A stretch of DNA of 64,000 nt. Origin: Chromatiaceae bacterium. Its GTDB lineage: Bacteria > Pseudomonadota > Gammaproteobacteria > Chromatiales > Chromatiaceae. Numbering within the stretch: position 1 is the stretch's first letter; each line of letters begins with the position of its first letter. The DNA is taken from NCBI GenBank assembly GCA_022340805.1, contig JAJDNF010000001.1, positions 1-64,000 of the forward strand, given 5' to 3'. The notes under the pieces are model-generated. The model was given only the letters and a program-made list of their open reading frames with translations. It made no database searches and was not told the origin of the DNA. Positions 50,072-59,508 of the stretch are shown piece by piece. The translations under genes were made by a program, and so were the position numbers.

Positions 50072-50241
50072 GCTTGGTTCTCCTCTTAATAACATTGCCA
50101 TGGTCACCCGCCGATGCCGGTCCGGGTGCCTGAATTCTTGTAGCGGCACATTCTAGAGGCCGGGCACCGCGCTGCATAGTCGCGTGGACCAAGGGTTTTT
50201 TTCTGCGGCTGCAAGGCGACCTTATGGCGCCCGACGGCGGC

Positions 50242-51051
50242 TCAGCGCTGGCATTTTGGGCAGAAAGCGCTGGCGCGCTGCCCAATCTGGCGGGTCAGGA
50301 TCGGTGTCCCACAGCGTTTGCACGGTTCGCCCGCGCGCCCGTATACGAACAACTCCTGGGCGAAATACCCCGGTTCGCCGGATTCGTTGAGGAAATCGCG
50401 CAGCGTCGTTCCCCCGCGTTCGATCGCCTGCCCGAGCACCGCCTTGACCTCCCCGGCGAGTCGGTCGAGACGCGCGCGCGACACCCTTGCGGCGGCGCGG
50501 TTCGGAAGGATGCCGGCGCGGAACAGCGCCTCGGTTGCGTAGATGTTGCCGACCCCCACGACCACCTTGCCGTCCATCAGTAGGCTCTTGATGGCGACCC
50601 GCCGACCGCGCGCCGCCTGGTGCAGGCAGGCGCCGTCGAATGTCGCCGACAGCGGTTCCGGGCCCAGGCCGCGCAGGCGCGGGTGGGCGAGCGGGTCGCC
50701 CTCGGCCCACAGCATCGCGCCGAAGCGGCGCGGATCGTGCAGGCGCAGGCAGTGCCGGCCGAACAGCAGGTCGACATGATCGTGCGGCCGTGGCGGGCTG
50801 TCCGCCGGCAGTATCCTGAGGCTCCCGGACATACCCAGATGGATGATCAATGTGCCGCGGGTGAAGCCGAGCAGCAGGTACTTGGCGCGGCGCTCGACTG
50901 TCTGCACCCGCTGCCCGCCGAGCAGACTCTGCAGGTCGGGGACCGGCCAACGCAGCCGCGGCTGGCGTACTATCGCGCCGCGGATCACCTGGCCAAGCAG
51001 GTGTGGTGCGATGCCGCGTCGGGTGGTCTCGACCTCGGGCAGCTCGGGCAT
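50242..51051 (-). CDS. mutM: Formamidopyrimidine-DNA glycosylase
   Basis: Removes 8-oxoguanine and other oxidised purines from DNA. It is 269 aa with the catalytic N-terminus after Met removal (PELPEVE), lysine in the AKYLLLGF beta turn, the H2TH motif [12 protein letters not shown] and a C-terminal zinc finger CKRCGTPI...FCPKCQR. It starts three bases after the DUF4340 gene, so it is probably co-transcribed with the ABC operon upstream. Confidence 0.97.
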   Translation of the reverse strand: MPELPEVETTRRGIAPHLLGQVIRGAIVRQPRLRWPVPDLQSLLGGQRVQTVERRAKYLLLGFTRGTLIIHLGMSGSLRILPADSPPRPHDHVDLLFGRHCLRLHDPRRFGAMLWAEGDPLAHPRLRGLGPEPLSATFDGACLHQAARGRRVAIKSLLMDGKVVVGVGNIYATEALFRAGILPNRAAARVSRARLDRLAGEVKAVLGQAIERGGTTLRDFLNESGEPGYFAQELFVYGRAGEPCKRCGTPILTRQIGQRASAFCPKCQR

Positions 51052-51053
51052 GT

Positions 51054-51536
51054 TCAGTCGCGGGCAAAATGCTGCGCCGGCAGCGTCAGCAGATTGAAAT
51101 ACACATCGTCGATCACCCGGATCTCGCCGCCGACCTGCACGTAGCGGAGTTCCTGCGCGGGGTCGCGGTCGCCGAACAACAGGCGCAGACCGTCCAGCTG
51201 CAACACCGCCTGCGGATGCTGCAGCCCGTATCTGGCCGGGTCCGGACCGGCGGGAAAGTGGTCGCGGACCGGGGCCTGCGCGATTGCCAGCAACTGCTGG
51301 ACGCGTCGATCCTCGGCCGCCGCGTCTTTCGGGTACCGCAGTTGCCAGCCTGCGTCGGAGCGCTGCAGTTCGATTGCCAGGCGGTCGCCGCGCTCGACGC
51401 GCAGCGTTGCAATGCGCTCGCCCGACAGATCGGTGAGTGCCATCCGCTCCGGCTGCTGCTCCGGCCAGAGTGTGGCCGCGAGCAACACCGCGACCACGCA
51501 GGCGAGCAGCATATTGACCCGACTCCAGGGATTCAT
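51054..51536 (-). CDS. DUF4340 domain-containing protein
   Basis: A 160-aa protein with one N-terminal helix (about residues 9-24) and a soluble domain fitting DUF4340 ([58 protein letters not shown]). DUF4340 proteins accompany Gld-type ABC systems. Most members are 300 aa or more, so this is a short version with one repeat. Its ATG overlaps the stop of the GldG-like gene in ATGA. Function unknown; probably a periplasmic partner. Confidence 0.82.
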   Translation of the reverse strand: MNPWSRVNMLLACVVAVLLAATLWPEQQPERMALTDLSGERIATLRVERGDRLAIELQRSDAGWQLRYPKDAAAEDRRVQQLLAIAQAPVRDHFPAGPDPARYGLQHPQAVLQLDGLRLLFGDRDPAQELRYVQVGGEIRVIDDVYFNLLTLPAQHFARD

Positions 51537-52822
51537 GCGCGCCGCCGCCGGTGTCTCAACCAGATGCCGGTGGCCAGATACAGAATCGGCAGCAGCCCCA
51601 TCAGACCGACCGCGAGCAGGCCGGCCAGCTGTGGCGACCAGTCGATGTCCATGTCGGTGGCGGTGGGCAGGTCGGCCAGGCCCTGATTGTCGGTCAGCCA
51701 GCGCAACAGGCCGGTTGCCAGCGTCTGGTTGGCGCCCTGGCCGATCTGCCCGTTGCCGATGAACTGGCGGCTGCCGACGAACACTGCCCGCGCCCGACCA
51801 TTGTCCTGCTGCAGGGCCAGGCCCACGGTGAGCGGGCCGGCCTGTTCGCCGATGTCGGGATCGCGCGCGATCTGCCCGCGCAGGTTGCCGGTCTCGTTCC
51901 AGCTGCGCGGGCTGCTGTGCAGGCGCGCCAGTACCTGCCACCCGCTGCCCTCGGTGACAGTCAGGGCCTGCGCCTGGTGCAGCATGCCGACACCGGCCTG
52001 CATCTGCGGTAACAGCTGCGCGGGGAAGTCACTGACGATCGCGTAATCGGGGCTGTCGAGCCGGTACTGCGCGGCCATCGCATCGACCACGATGCCCGGC
52101 AGCGGCGCCACGCCGAACTTTGTGCCGAGCATGCCTGGCTGGGCGCCGTCGAGCAGCCACAGCAGCGCACCCCCCGCATCGATGTACTTTTCGATCAGCT
52201 CCTCGGTGTGGGCCTCATAGGGCTCGCGCGGGCCGGCGATCAGCAGTAGCGCGGTGTTCTCCGGCAGGGCATCCAGTTGGCGCGGGTCAAGCGCGATCAC
52301 GCGGTAGCCAAGTTCCTCGATATGTCCGACGAAGGTACCGAGACCACCCGGTGCAGCGTCTATTGGGCTCTCGCCGTGTCCCTTAAGGCTGACGATCCAG
52401 TGCTCGCCGTGCAGTGCGAGACGGGTCAGGGCGCGGTCGATAGCCTGCGTGCCCGGCATGGCGATCACCTCGCGTCGCGGGCCGCTGTACAGATGGATCT
52501 CTCCATGCCGGCTGGCGCCCTGCGCACGGGCGATCTCGGGTTGCCGGACCGGGTCGACGAACTGCAACCGCACCTGCGGCGAATAGGCGATATAGGGGGC
52601 GAGCAACTGGCGCAGCTCTGCACGCTGCACGGCATAGTCCGGCACGAAGGCGGTGATTGCGAGCCCGTCCGGCAGCGCCTCGAGCGCCGTTTGGGCGGCT
52701 GTGCTCAGCGTATGCACCTGGCGCGCACTGAGATCGACCTGCAGGCTGTGGCGTTCGCCGACCTTGGCGGCCAGGATCAGGCCGCTCAGCAGCAGCGCGA
52801 AGAACAGCGTGCGCCGCAGCAT
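51533..52822 (-). CDS. GldG-like ABC-type transport auxiliary protein
   Basis: A 429-aa protein with a helix at each end (about residues 5-22 and 400-420) and a large periplasmic part of the ABC_transp_aux/GldG kind. Recognisable pieces are [34 protein letters not shown] and the ThuA-like segment [35 protein letters not shown]. Its start overlaps the permease stop by one base. The track start lies 61 codons upstream within the permease and is rejected. The cargo of this system is unknown; gliding is unlikely to be implied. Confidence 0.88.
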   Translation of the reverse strand: MLRRTLFFALLLSGLILAAKVGERHSLQVDLSARQVHTLSTAAQTALEALPDGLAITAFVPDYAVQRAELRQLLAPYIAYSPQVRLQFVDPVRQPEIARAQGASRHGEIHLYSGPRREVIAMPGTQAIDRALTRLALHGEHWIVSLKGHGESPIDAAPGGLGTFVGHIEELGYRVIALDPRQLDALPENTALLLIAGPREPYEAHTEELIEKYIDAGGALLWLLDGAQPGMLGTKFGVAPLPGIVVDAMAAQYRLDSPDYAIVSDFPAQLLPQMQAGVGMLHQAQALTVTEGSGWQVLARLHSSPRSWNETGNLRGQIARDPDIGEQAGPLTVGLALQQDNGRARAVFVGSRQFIGNGQIGQGANQTLATGLLRWLTDNQGLADLPTATDMDIDWSPQLAGLLAVGLMGLLPILYLATGIWLRHRRRRA

Positions 52823-53562
52823 CAGACCTCGCCCCGCCGACGTGCGACCGCGTAGGCGGCGAGCAGCAGTGCTGCCAGCCCGGTAGCGACGAAGAACGCC
52901 AGGTCCTGGCTGCGCCACAGCCCCTCCAGGGCCGGCTCGAGGTGCGGCAGCAGTGCCCACCAGTGCCAGGGTGCGGTCGGGCCACTGAGCGAATCGAGCA
53001 GCCACAGGAACAGCAGCACCCCGTAGCTGGCCGCCAGCGCCGCCGCGGGGTGATCAAACAGGGAGGACAGGAACAGGTTCACGCAGCCGAGCCACAGCAC
53101 GAACAGCAGTAACCAGACGGCGGCCAGCGCGAAGCGCGGCCCGTCGAGTTCGATGCCGAGGCCCAGCGCGGCCAGGGTGGCCAGGCTGCTCGCCAGCAGC
53201 GGCAGGCTGGCCAGTGCCAGGCCCAGGGCCTTGCCGAGCACGATCTGGCGTGCGCTGACCGGCGCCGACAGCCACAGCGCGATGCGCCCGCTGCGGATCT
53301 CGCCGGCCATGCTGCCCATCGCCAGCAACGGGCTGGCCAACAACAGCAGCAGCACCAGGCTGTTGAGGGTTGGCATCACGACCAGGTCCATCGCGCCGAG
53401 GCGGGACCCGCCGGCCTTGAGTTGCGGGGCGATCTCGGCGAAGGCCTGCAACTGGGCGAAGCTCAGCCAGGCGATGATCAACTGGGTAAACGCCAGCAGC
53501 ACCCAGAACATCATGCCGTTGTGCAGACGGCGCCACTCGTGTCGCACGATGGCCCAGATCAT
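52822..53562 (-). CDS. ABC transporter permease, ABC-2 (GldF-like)
   Basis: A 246-aa membrane protein with six helices. The N-terminus MIWAIVRHEWRRLHNGMMFWVLLAF and the cytoplasmic segment MAGEIRSGRIALWLSAPVSARQIVLGKALG are the usual ABC-2 coupling region. Its start overlaps the ATPase stop by four bases. It forms a transporter with the ATPase and the GldG-like subunit. Confidence 0.9.
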   Translation of the reverse strand: MIWAIVRHEWRRLHNGMMFWVLLAFTQLIIAWLSFAQLQAFAEIAPQLKAGGSRLGAMDLVVMPTLNSLVLLLLLASPLLAMGSMAGEIRSGRIALWLSAPVSARQIVLGKALGLALASLPLLASSLATLAALGLGIELDGPRFALAAVWLLLFVLWLGCVNLFLSSLFDHPAAALAASYGVLLFLWLLDSLSGPTAPWHWWALLPHLEPALEGLWRSQDLAFFVATGLAALLLAAYAVARRRGEV

Positions 53563-54275
53563 GGCGTCGCCGCAGTCGCGGCGTGGGCGCGGAAGTGGGC
53601 CAGCAGATCGGTCTCGGGGGTCACCAGGTGTTCCGCCACCTTGCGCCCCCCGTCAAGCAGGATCACGCGATCGCACAGGCCTTGTACATCGTCCAGCAGA
53701 TGGGTGGCGAGCACCAGGCTGGCGTCTTCGGTGAGCTCGCCGAGCAGTTCGCGCATCTGCTCGGCCTGCAGCGGATCCAGGCCGGCCGTTGGTTCGTCGA
53801 GGATCAGGATCTGTGGCCGGTGCAGCACGGCCTGGGCAAGACCGAGACGCTGCGCCATCCCTGCAGACAGGCTGGCGGCCAGCCGCCCGGCGAAGGCGCC
53901 GAGCTGCACCTGCTGCAGGACCGTGTCGATGGCTTGCTGCAACGCCGGGCCGCGCAGGCCGCGCAGCTGTCCGGCCCAGACCAGGTTCTCGGTGACGCTC
54001 AGCTCCGGGTAAGCGGGCACGCGCTGCGGCAGGAAGCCGATCTGGCGGCGGATCGCAGGTGCGGCCTGGTCGAGCCGCTGACCGAGGATGCGCACCTCGC
54101 CGCTGCGGGCCGGCAAGACACCGGCCAGGACCTGCATCAACGTGGACTTGCCGGCCCCGTTGATGCCGAGCAGCGCAAGTCGGTCGCCGGCGTGCAGCTG
54201 CAGATCGACATCGCTCAGCCGTGGCCGCTGGGCCGGTCCATAGCTGATGTGTCGGGCGAGCAGGAGTGGTTTCAT
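53559..54275 (-). CDS. ABC transporter ATP-binding protein (GldA-like)
   Basis: A 238-aa ABC ATPase. It has Walker A GINGAGKSTLM, Q-loop IGFLPQ, signature SLSAGMAQRLGLAQAVL (LSAGM instead of LSGGQ), Walker B ILILDEPTAGLD and switch histidine LATHLLDDV. The start is MKPLLLARHI; the very long track ORF continues antisense to hyuA and is not real. First gene of the ATPase-permease-GldG-DUF4340-mutM unit, divergent from hyuA with 81 bases between. Confidence 0.93.
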   Translation of the reverse strand: MKPLLLARHISYGPAQRPRLSDVDLQLHAGDRLALLGINGAGKSTLMQVLAGVLPARSGEVRILGQRLDQAAPAIRRQIGFLPQRVPAYPELSVTENLVWAGQLRGLRGPALQQAIDTVLQQVQLGAFAGRLAASLSAGMAQRLGLAQAVLHRPQILILDEPTAGLDPLQAEQMRELLGELTEDASLVLATHLLDDVQGLCDRVILLDGGRKVAEHLVTPETDLLAHFRAHAATAATP

Positions 54276-54356
54276 GTCGCGCCAGATTACCCTGCCGCAG
54301 CGCAATTGCGAACCCTGTCGAGCAGGCGGCGTCGAATCGTCTTTAGAATAGTCGCC

Positions 54357-56318
54357 ATGCTCAGACTCGGCGTTGATACCGGCGGTACCTTTACCGATTT
54401 CGTGCTCCTCGATGCCGACGGCACGCTGCGCGTGCACAAGGTATTGTCCACGCCGGACGCGCCGGAACGCGCGATCCTCGAGGGTGTTGCCGCGATGGGA
54501 CTGGATATCGGGAGTCTGCAGCTGATTCATGGCTCGACGGTGGCGACCAATGCCGTGCTCGAGGGCAAGGGGGTACGGACCCTGTACATTGGCAATCGCG
54601 GCTTTGCCGACCTGCTCAACATCGGGCGCCAGCAGCGTGCAGCGTTGTACGAGCTGCAACCCGAGGATCCGCCGCCGGTCGTGCCTGAAGGGCTGTGCCT
54701 GGAGACCGGCGGGCGCCTGGACGCCCGCGGCCACGAGATCGAGGCGCTGAGCGACACCGACCTGGCGGATCTGCTCGAGGATGTGCGCCGCCTCGCGCCC
54801 GAGGCGGTGGCCGTCAACCTGCTGTTCTCCTACCTGGAACCCGCGGCCGAGGAGCGCATCGGCGCGGCGCTGCCGCAGGGCATGTTCGTTTCGCTCTCGT
54901 CGCGGGTTTTGCCCGAGATCCGTGAGTACGAGCGCGGCGTGGCAACCTGGCTGAATGCCTGCGTCGGTCCGCGGATGGCGGGTTACCTGGCCCGACTGCG
55001 GCGCGGGCTCGAGGGCGTCCCGGTCTCGGTGATGCAGAGTTCGGGCGATACGGTGTCCGCAGAACAGGCCGCGGACCACACGGTGCGGATGCTGCTGTCG
55101 GGGCCGGCCGGTGGACTGATTGCCGCGCGCCATGTCGGCGCGCTGGCCGGATACGATGAGTTGCTGACCTTCGACATGGGTGGCACCTCGACCGACGTGG
55201 CGCTGGTCGAGGCGCAGCCGCGCCTGACCACCGAGGGCCGTATCGGGCGTTTTCCGGTCGCGGTGCCGATGGTCGATATGCACACCATTGGCGCCGGTGG
55301 CGGCTCTATCGCCTGGCTCGACGACGGCGGCATGCTGCAGGTCGGGCCGGAATCTGCCGGTGCTGCACCGGGACCGGCCTGTTATGCCAGGGGCGGGACC
55401 CTGCCGACCGTGACCGACGCCAACCTGGTGCTTGGCCGGCTGCAGGCGGACGCCTTTCTTGGTGGCGGCCTGCGTCTCGACGAGGCGGCCGCGCGGTCTG
55501 CGGTCGGCGCGCTCGCCGCGCGCATGGGCGTCGGGGCGGTTCAGGCCGCGCAGGATATCGTCGCAGTCGCGAACGAACACATGGCGCAGGCGCTGCGGGC
55601 GATTTCGATCAAGCGCGGCGCGGACCCGCGCGAGCACGTGCTGGTGTCGTTCGGCGGGGCCGGTGGCCTGCATGCATGCGCGCTCGCAGAACTGCTCGAT
55701 ATGCGCGAGGTGCTGGTACCGGTGCACGGCGGCGTACTATCCGCGCTGGGCATGCTGGCCGCGCGTCCGGGGCGGCAGCTGTCGCGTTCGCTGCCCGGCC
55801 TGCTCGAGGAGCTGTCGGCGACGCAGATCGACGCCGCCCTCGACGAGCTGCGCAGGCAGGGGGTCGATGCGCTGCAGGCCGAGGGCTTCGCCGCGCAGGC
55901 ATGCAGCGCGCAGGCGTCGCTCGACCTGCGCTATGCGGGGCAGTCATACACCCTGAACGTGCCCTGGCAAGGCATGGCGGCGAGCGCCGGGAGTTTTCAC
56001 CAACAGCACCAGGCGCGCTATGGACACCGTTTGGCGATGCCGGTCGAGCTGGTCAACCTGCGGCAGCGGGTCAGTGGTCCGGCAGCGCAACTTCGTCTGC
56101 CGGTGCTGCCGGACGCACCGGCGGCGCAGCCGATAGCGTATGTCCAGGTCTTGGGGGTGCGCGGGGAGGTCCCCTGCCTGCGGCGTGACCAGCTGGTCGC
56201 CGGGCAGTCATTGGACGGGCCGGCACTGGTCGTCGAGACGGTGGCGACTACCTGGGTGGCCCCGGGCTGGCACCTGCGCGTGGATTCACTCGGTAACCTG
56301 GGCCTCAGGCGTCTTTGA
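54357..56318 (+). CDS. Hydantoinase/oxoprolinase family protein (HyuA type)
   Basis: A 653-aa ATP-binding protein of the actin-fold hydantoinase A/oxoprolinase group. It opens with GVDTGGTFTDFVLL (phosphate loop), has GSTVATNAVLEGKG, the second ATP motif FDMGGTSTDVALV and the metal/substrate region VDMHTIGAGGGSIAW. Such enzymes use ATP to open cyclic amides (5-oxoproline, N-methylhydantoin) or carboxylate substrates, usually with a HyuB partner. No hyuB is adjacent: the gene stands alone, its 3' end overlapping the convergent HDOD gene by 14 bases. Substrate unknown. Confidence 0.9.
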   Translation: MLRLGVDTGGTFTDFVLLDADGTLRVHKVLSTPDAPERAILEGVAAMGLDIGSLQLIHGSTVATNAVLEGKGVRTLYIGNRGFADLLNIGRQQRAALYELQPEDPPPVVPEGLCLETGGRLDARGHEIEALSDTDLADLLEDVRRLAPEAVAVNLLFSYLEPAAEERIGAALPQGMFVSLSSRVLPEIREYERGVATWLNACVGPRMAGYLARLRRGLEGVPVSVMQSSGDTVSAEQAADHTVRMLLSGPAGGLIAARHVGALAGYDELLTFDMGGTSTDVALVEAQPRLTTEGRIGRFPVAVPMVDMHTIGAGGGSIAWLDDGGMLQVGPESAGAAPGPACYARGGTLPTVTDANLVLGRLQADAFLGGGLRLDEAAARSAVGALAARMGVGAVQAAQDIVAVANEHMAQALRAISIKRGADPREHVLVSFGGAGGLHACALAELLDMREVLVPVHGGVLSALGMLAARPGRQLSRSLPGLLEELSATQIDAALDELRRQGVDALQAEGFAAQACSAQASLDLRYAGQSYTLNVPWQGMAASAGSFHQQHQARYGHRLAMPVELVNLRQRVSGPAAQLRLPVLPDAPAAQPIAYVQVLGVRGEVPCLRRDQLVAGQSLDGPALVVETVATTWVAPGWHLRVDSLGNLGLRRL

Positions 56319-57543
56319 ACAGTTCCACTGCGGCGAAGGCGGCGGCCGAGCTGGCCGCAAAGGCTTCGGACACCTGCGCCGGATCGAGGTCCCTGCAGAC
56401 GACCGCTGGCCATCGGTTGTGTTCGATCCGGATCACCTGGCCGAGCAATTCACCGTATACCCCCTGGCGCGACGCGATCGCCTGTTTGATCTCCTCCGGC
56501 AGCGGCAGGTCGCGCATCAGCTGGTCGATCGGGCGGCCGAGCATCGCATCGAGTATCGACAGCAGTCCAACGGTATAGGCGACATCCGCATCGCCGCGCT
56601 GGCACAGACGGGAGAGGTGCTCGCAAAGGTTCGCGCGCAGGATGCCCATGTTCAGGAGTTCCATCGGCCGCCCCTCGAGCCCGGATAGCGCGAACAGGCT
56701 GGCCCAGGCCCGAATGCGTTGCAGGCCCATCAGTACCACCGCGCGCTGGATAGACTCGACCTTGCTGCGTAGACCGACGGCTGCCGAATTGATGTAGCGC
56801 AGGATCTTGAAGCTCAGGCTGGGATCCTGGCTGACCAGGTAGACCACCTCGCTGATGGGCACGGCCGGGTCGTTGAGACGCGCCAGCAGGCGCAGGATCA
56901 TGGCCGAATTTTCATGTAGACGGTTCGACCGGATCAGTTTGGGCCGGGCAAAGAAGAAGCCCTGGAAATAGTCGAATCCCATCGCCTTGAGCCGTTCGAA
57001 CTGGTCGGCGGTCTCGACCTTTTCGGCGAGCAGCTTTGCGCCGGTGGCCTGGAGTTCCGGCATGCGGCGCGCCAGTTCGTCGAGCCGGTCGGGGATCACC
57101 TCGACCTTGATGTACTGGACCAGCGGCAGGATCGGGGCAAGCGCGGGCTGGAAGCTGTAGTCGTCCATCGCCAGCGCGAAGCCCAGACCGGTCATCTTGT
57201 TGATGCCCTGGAGTAGCGCCTCGTCGACCTCGACGTCCTCGAGCACCTCGAGCACCACCCGGTCGGGGGAGAAGGGGATCGGTGGCATATCGACAAAAAA
57301 ATGTCGGGTGAGATTGATAAACGCCTTGTGTGGCCCAATGATACGGTCCAGGCCGATCTCCATGAACGCGTTCAGCAGGGTCAGTGACGAGGCCTGGTCG
57401 CCGTCCGTGAAGGTATTGCGACCGCCCGCATCGCGGTATAGCAATTCGTAGGCGAACACCTCCAGGCGCCGGTCGAAAATCGCCTGGCGGCCGATCTGGA
57501 TGGTGTCTGTCGATACGGGCATACTGGGATTCGGGGCTCGCAT
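56305..57543 (-). CDS. EAL-HDOD domain signalling protein with degenerate EAL
   Basis: A 412-aa protein of the YuxH type. The N-terminal EAL-like domain (about residues 15-205) has ELL in AYELLYR instead of EAL, and several metal ligands of active c-di-GMP phosphodiesterases are missing, so it is probably not catalytic. The C-terminal HDOD domain (about 210-400) lacks the HD pair as usual (VVYLVSQDPSLSFKILRYINSAAVG). A site AAGGA precedes the ATG at 57543. It may bind c-di-GMP or act as a scaffold in motility or stress signalling; partner unknown. Confidence 0.9.
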   Translation of the reverse strand: MRAPNPSMPVSTDTIQIGRQAIFDRRLEVFAYELLYRDAGGRNTFTDGDQASSLTLLNAFMEIGLDRIIGPHKAFINLTRHFFVDMPPIPFSPDRVVLEVLEDVEVDEALLQGINKMTGLGFALAMDDYSFQPALAPILPLVQYIKVEVIPDRLDELARRMPELQATGAKLLAEKVETADQFERLKAMGFDYFQGFFFARPKLIRSNRLHENSAMILRLLARLNDPAVPISEVVYLVSQDPSLSFKILRYINSAAVGLRSKVESIQRAVVLMGLQRIRAWASLFALSGLEGRPMELLNMGILRANLCEHLSRLCQRGDADVAYTVGLLSILDAMLGRPIDQLMRDLPLPEEIKQAIASRQGVYGELLGQVIRIEHNRWPAVVCRDLDPAQVSEAFAASSAAAFAAVELFKDA

Positions 57544-57733
57544 GGATCCTTCCGTATGGTCGAGCGCACGCGTTGTCTTCGATATCGTCCCCCGGGCCCT
57601 GAACTTGAGCCGGACCGCTGGGCGGACGTGCGGTGCGGCGAAGGGTTATGATGTTCGAACGTGAGGTGGATCCGCAGCCCGTTTGGGCTTTGATGGTCTG
57701 CATCCTCCTGTCTTTGTGTACCGAGGGAATCCG

Positions 57734-58909
57734 ATGACTGACGGCCTGCTCGATCTGTCCTGGTGGCAACTGATAATCGTTGTGCTGGGAATGACCCATG
57801 TGACTATCGTCGCAGTGACCGTCTATCTGCATCGCTGCCAGGCGCACCGTGCGCTCGATCTGCACCCGGTGATCGGACACTTCCTGCGCTTCTGGTTGTG
57901 GTTGACCACCGGCATGATTACGCGCGAGTGGGTTGGTATCCATCGGCGCCACCACGCGCGTTGTGAAACGCCGGAGGATCCGCACAGCCCACAGGTTCTG
58001 GGTCTCGGCAAGGTGCTATGGGAAGGCGCTGAACTGTATCGCGCGGCGTCGAAACAGCCGGACCTGGTCGAGCGCTATGCGCATGGCACCCCCAACGACT
58101 GGATCGAGCGCCACCTCTACCAGCGCTTCAATTTCGGCGGCGTGTCGCTGATGCTGGTGATCGATGCGCTGCTGTTCGGCATCCCGGGAATCGCGGTGTG
58201 GGCCGTGCAGATGATCTGGATCCCGTTTTTTGCCGCGGGCGTGATCAACGGCGTGGCGCACTATTGGGGCTATCGCAATTTTCAGTCGCCCGATGCCGCC
58301 ACCAACATCTCGCCGTTAGGCATCCTGATCGGCGGCGAAGAGCTGCACAACAATCACCATGCCTTCCCGAGTTCGGCCAAGCTGTCGTCGCGCTGGTGGG
58401 AATTCGATATCGGCTGGATGTATATACGCGTGCTGTCGCTGCTCGGCCTGGCCAGGGTGCGGCGTGTGGCGCGCGAGCCGGCGATGGACGTGGGCAAGAG
58501 TGCGATCGATATGGATACGGTCAGGGCGGTGGTCGTGCATCGCATGCACATCCTGGCCAACTATGCGCGCGAGGTCATCAGGCCGGTAGCCGACGCCGAG
58601 CTGTGCGCCTCAGAGCGAGATTGTCGGCGCCTGGCCCGGCAGGCGAAGCGGCTACTGTTGCGTGATGAGGCGCTGCTCGATTCAGCGAGTCGCCAGCGTC
58701 TGGAGAGCCTGTTGAGCCGCAGCCAGGTGCTCGCTACCGTGCACCGTTCACGGTTGCAGCTGCAGCAGGTCTGGGAACGTACCGCATCGAGCCAGGAGGT
58801 TCTGCTGTCGGCACTGCAGCAATGGTGCCGTGAGGCCGAGGGCAGTGGCATCAAGGCGCTGCAGGATTTTGCGCGCAGTCTGCGCGGTTATCATCCGGCC
58901 GTCAGTTGA
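57734..58909 (+). CDS. Fatty acid desaturase (acyl-CoA delta-9 type)
   Basis: A 391-aa membrane di-iron desaturase. Three histidine boxes are complete: HRCQAH (33-38), HRRHH (70-74) and HNNHH (about 205-209), with two helical pairs between. This layout fits the delta-9/stearoyl type acting on membrane lipid or CoA substrates, giving aerobic control of membrane fluidity. After about residue 255 follows a charged, coiled-coil-like tail of about 130 residues (CRRLARQAKRLLLRDEALLD...), common in some gammaproteobacterial members. The start MTDGLLDL follows GAGGGAAT; the track start is 17 codons earlier. Confidence 0.93.
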   Translation: MTDGLLDLSWWQLIIVVLGMTHVTIVAVTVYLHRCQAHRALDLHPVIGHFLRFWLWLTTGMITREWVGIHRRHHARCETPEDPHSPQVLGLGKVLWEGAELYRAASKQPDLVERYAHGTPNDWIERHLYQRFNFGGVSLMLVIDALLFGIPGIAVWAVQMIWIPFFAAGVINGVAHYWGYRNFQSPDAATNISPLGILIGGEELHNNHHAFPSSAKLSSRWWEFDIGWMYIRVLSLLGLARVRRVAREPAMDVGKSAIDMDTVRAVVVHRMHILANYAREVIRPVADAELCASERDCRRLARQAKRLLLRDEALLDSASRQRLESLLSRSQVLATVHRSRLQLQQVWERTASSQEVLLSALQQWCREAEGSGIKALQDFARSLRGYHPAVS

Positions 58910-58923
58910 TTACGGCGGGATCC

Positions 58924-58961
58924 GGAACAAAAAAACCGCCGACCGGCGGTTTTTTTGTTCC
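58924..58961. terminator. Bidirectional Rho-independent terminator
   Basis: A perfect 17-bp inverted repeat GGAACAAAAAAACCGCC / GGCGGTTTTTTTGTTCC with loop GACC lies between the convergent desaturase and rpmG genes. A and T runs flank the GC core on both sides, so it can end transcripts from either strand. Confidence 0.93.
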
Positions 58962-58976
58962 AGGCAAGACCAGGGA

Positions 58977-59144
58977 TTACTTGATCTTACCTTCCTTGTA
59001 CATCACGTGCTTGCGCGCGACGGGATCGAACTTCTTGATCTCCATCTTGCCGGTCATCGTCTTTTTGTTTTTGGTCGTGGTGTAGAAGTGACCTGTGCCT
59101 GCACTGGAGTTCAGGCGGATCTTTTCACGTACGGCTTTGGCCAT
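58977..59144 (-). CDS. rpmG: 50S ribosomal protein L33
   Basis: A 55-aa ribosomal protein, too short for the track. It reads [20 protein letters not shown], then [20 protein letters not shown] and ends MYKEGKIK. This is the cysteine-free L33 form that does not bind zinc, as in E. coli. It lies 13 bases after rpmB, the standard rpmB-rpmG operon. Confidence 0.96.
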   Translation of the reverse strand: MAKAVREKIRLNSSAGTGHFYTTTKNKKTMTGKMEIKKFDPVARKHVMYKEGKIK

Positions 59145-59157
59145 GGCTGTCGCTCCT

Positions 59158-59394
59158 TCAGACGTTCTCGCCGCGCGCGCGCAGCTCGTTCAGCACCGAG
59201 TCGATGCCCTTCTTGTCGATGATGCGCATGCCGGCAGCGGACACGCGCAGACGCACGAAGCGCTGCTCGCTCTCGACCCAGAAGCGATGGTAGTGCAGGT
59301 TTGGCAGGAACCGGCGCCGGGTCTTACGGTGCGAGTGGGACACGTTGTTCCCGGTAATCGGCCGCTTGCCGGTGACCTGGCAGACTCTGGACAT
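59158..59394 (-). CDS. rpmB: 50S ribosomal protein L28
   Basis: A 78-aa ribosomal protein starting [34 protein letters not shown] (shown here only to identify it; the VTGKRP and NNVSHS blocks are diagnostic). The track ORF adds 23 upstream codons that run into the leader. A strong promoter lies about 70 bases upstream. Confidence 0.96.
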   Translation of the reverse strand: MSRVCQVTGKRPITGNNVSHSHRKTRRRFLPNLHYHRFWVESEQRFVRLRVSAAGMRIIDKKGIDSVLNELRARGENV

Positions 59395-59463
59395 GGTTAA
59401 AGCCTCGAAAATTCTCGTTAATTTCGTCGTGCCAGGCCCCTTGGGCTGGCGGAAAGGCGGCAA

Positions 59464-59492
59464 TTTATACCCGAACCCAGGGTGCGGGTCAA
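59464..59492 (-). promoter_or_regulatory. Strong sigma70 promoter of rpmB-rpmG
   Basis: On the minus strand TTGACC, exactly 17 bases, TATAAA: five of six matches in each hexamer. It lies 70-98 bases upstream of rpmB, just beyond the radC stop. Confidence 0.8.
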
Positions 59493-59508
59493 GTCCGGCG
59501 CGGACCGA

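Noticed and set aside
53559-55727. 722-aa minus-strand ORF across the ABC ATPase and hyuA
   Set aside because: Only the first 238 codons after 54275 match the ABC ATPase. The rest is antisense to hyuA with Arg/His-rich, motif-free translation.
53583-56318. 911-aa plus-strand ORF
   Set aside because: The real HyuA starts at 54357. The upstream part is antisense to the ABC ATPase gene.
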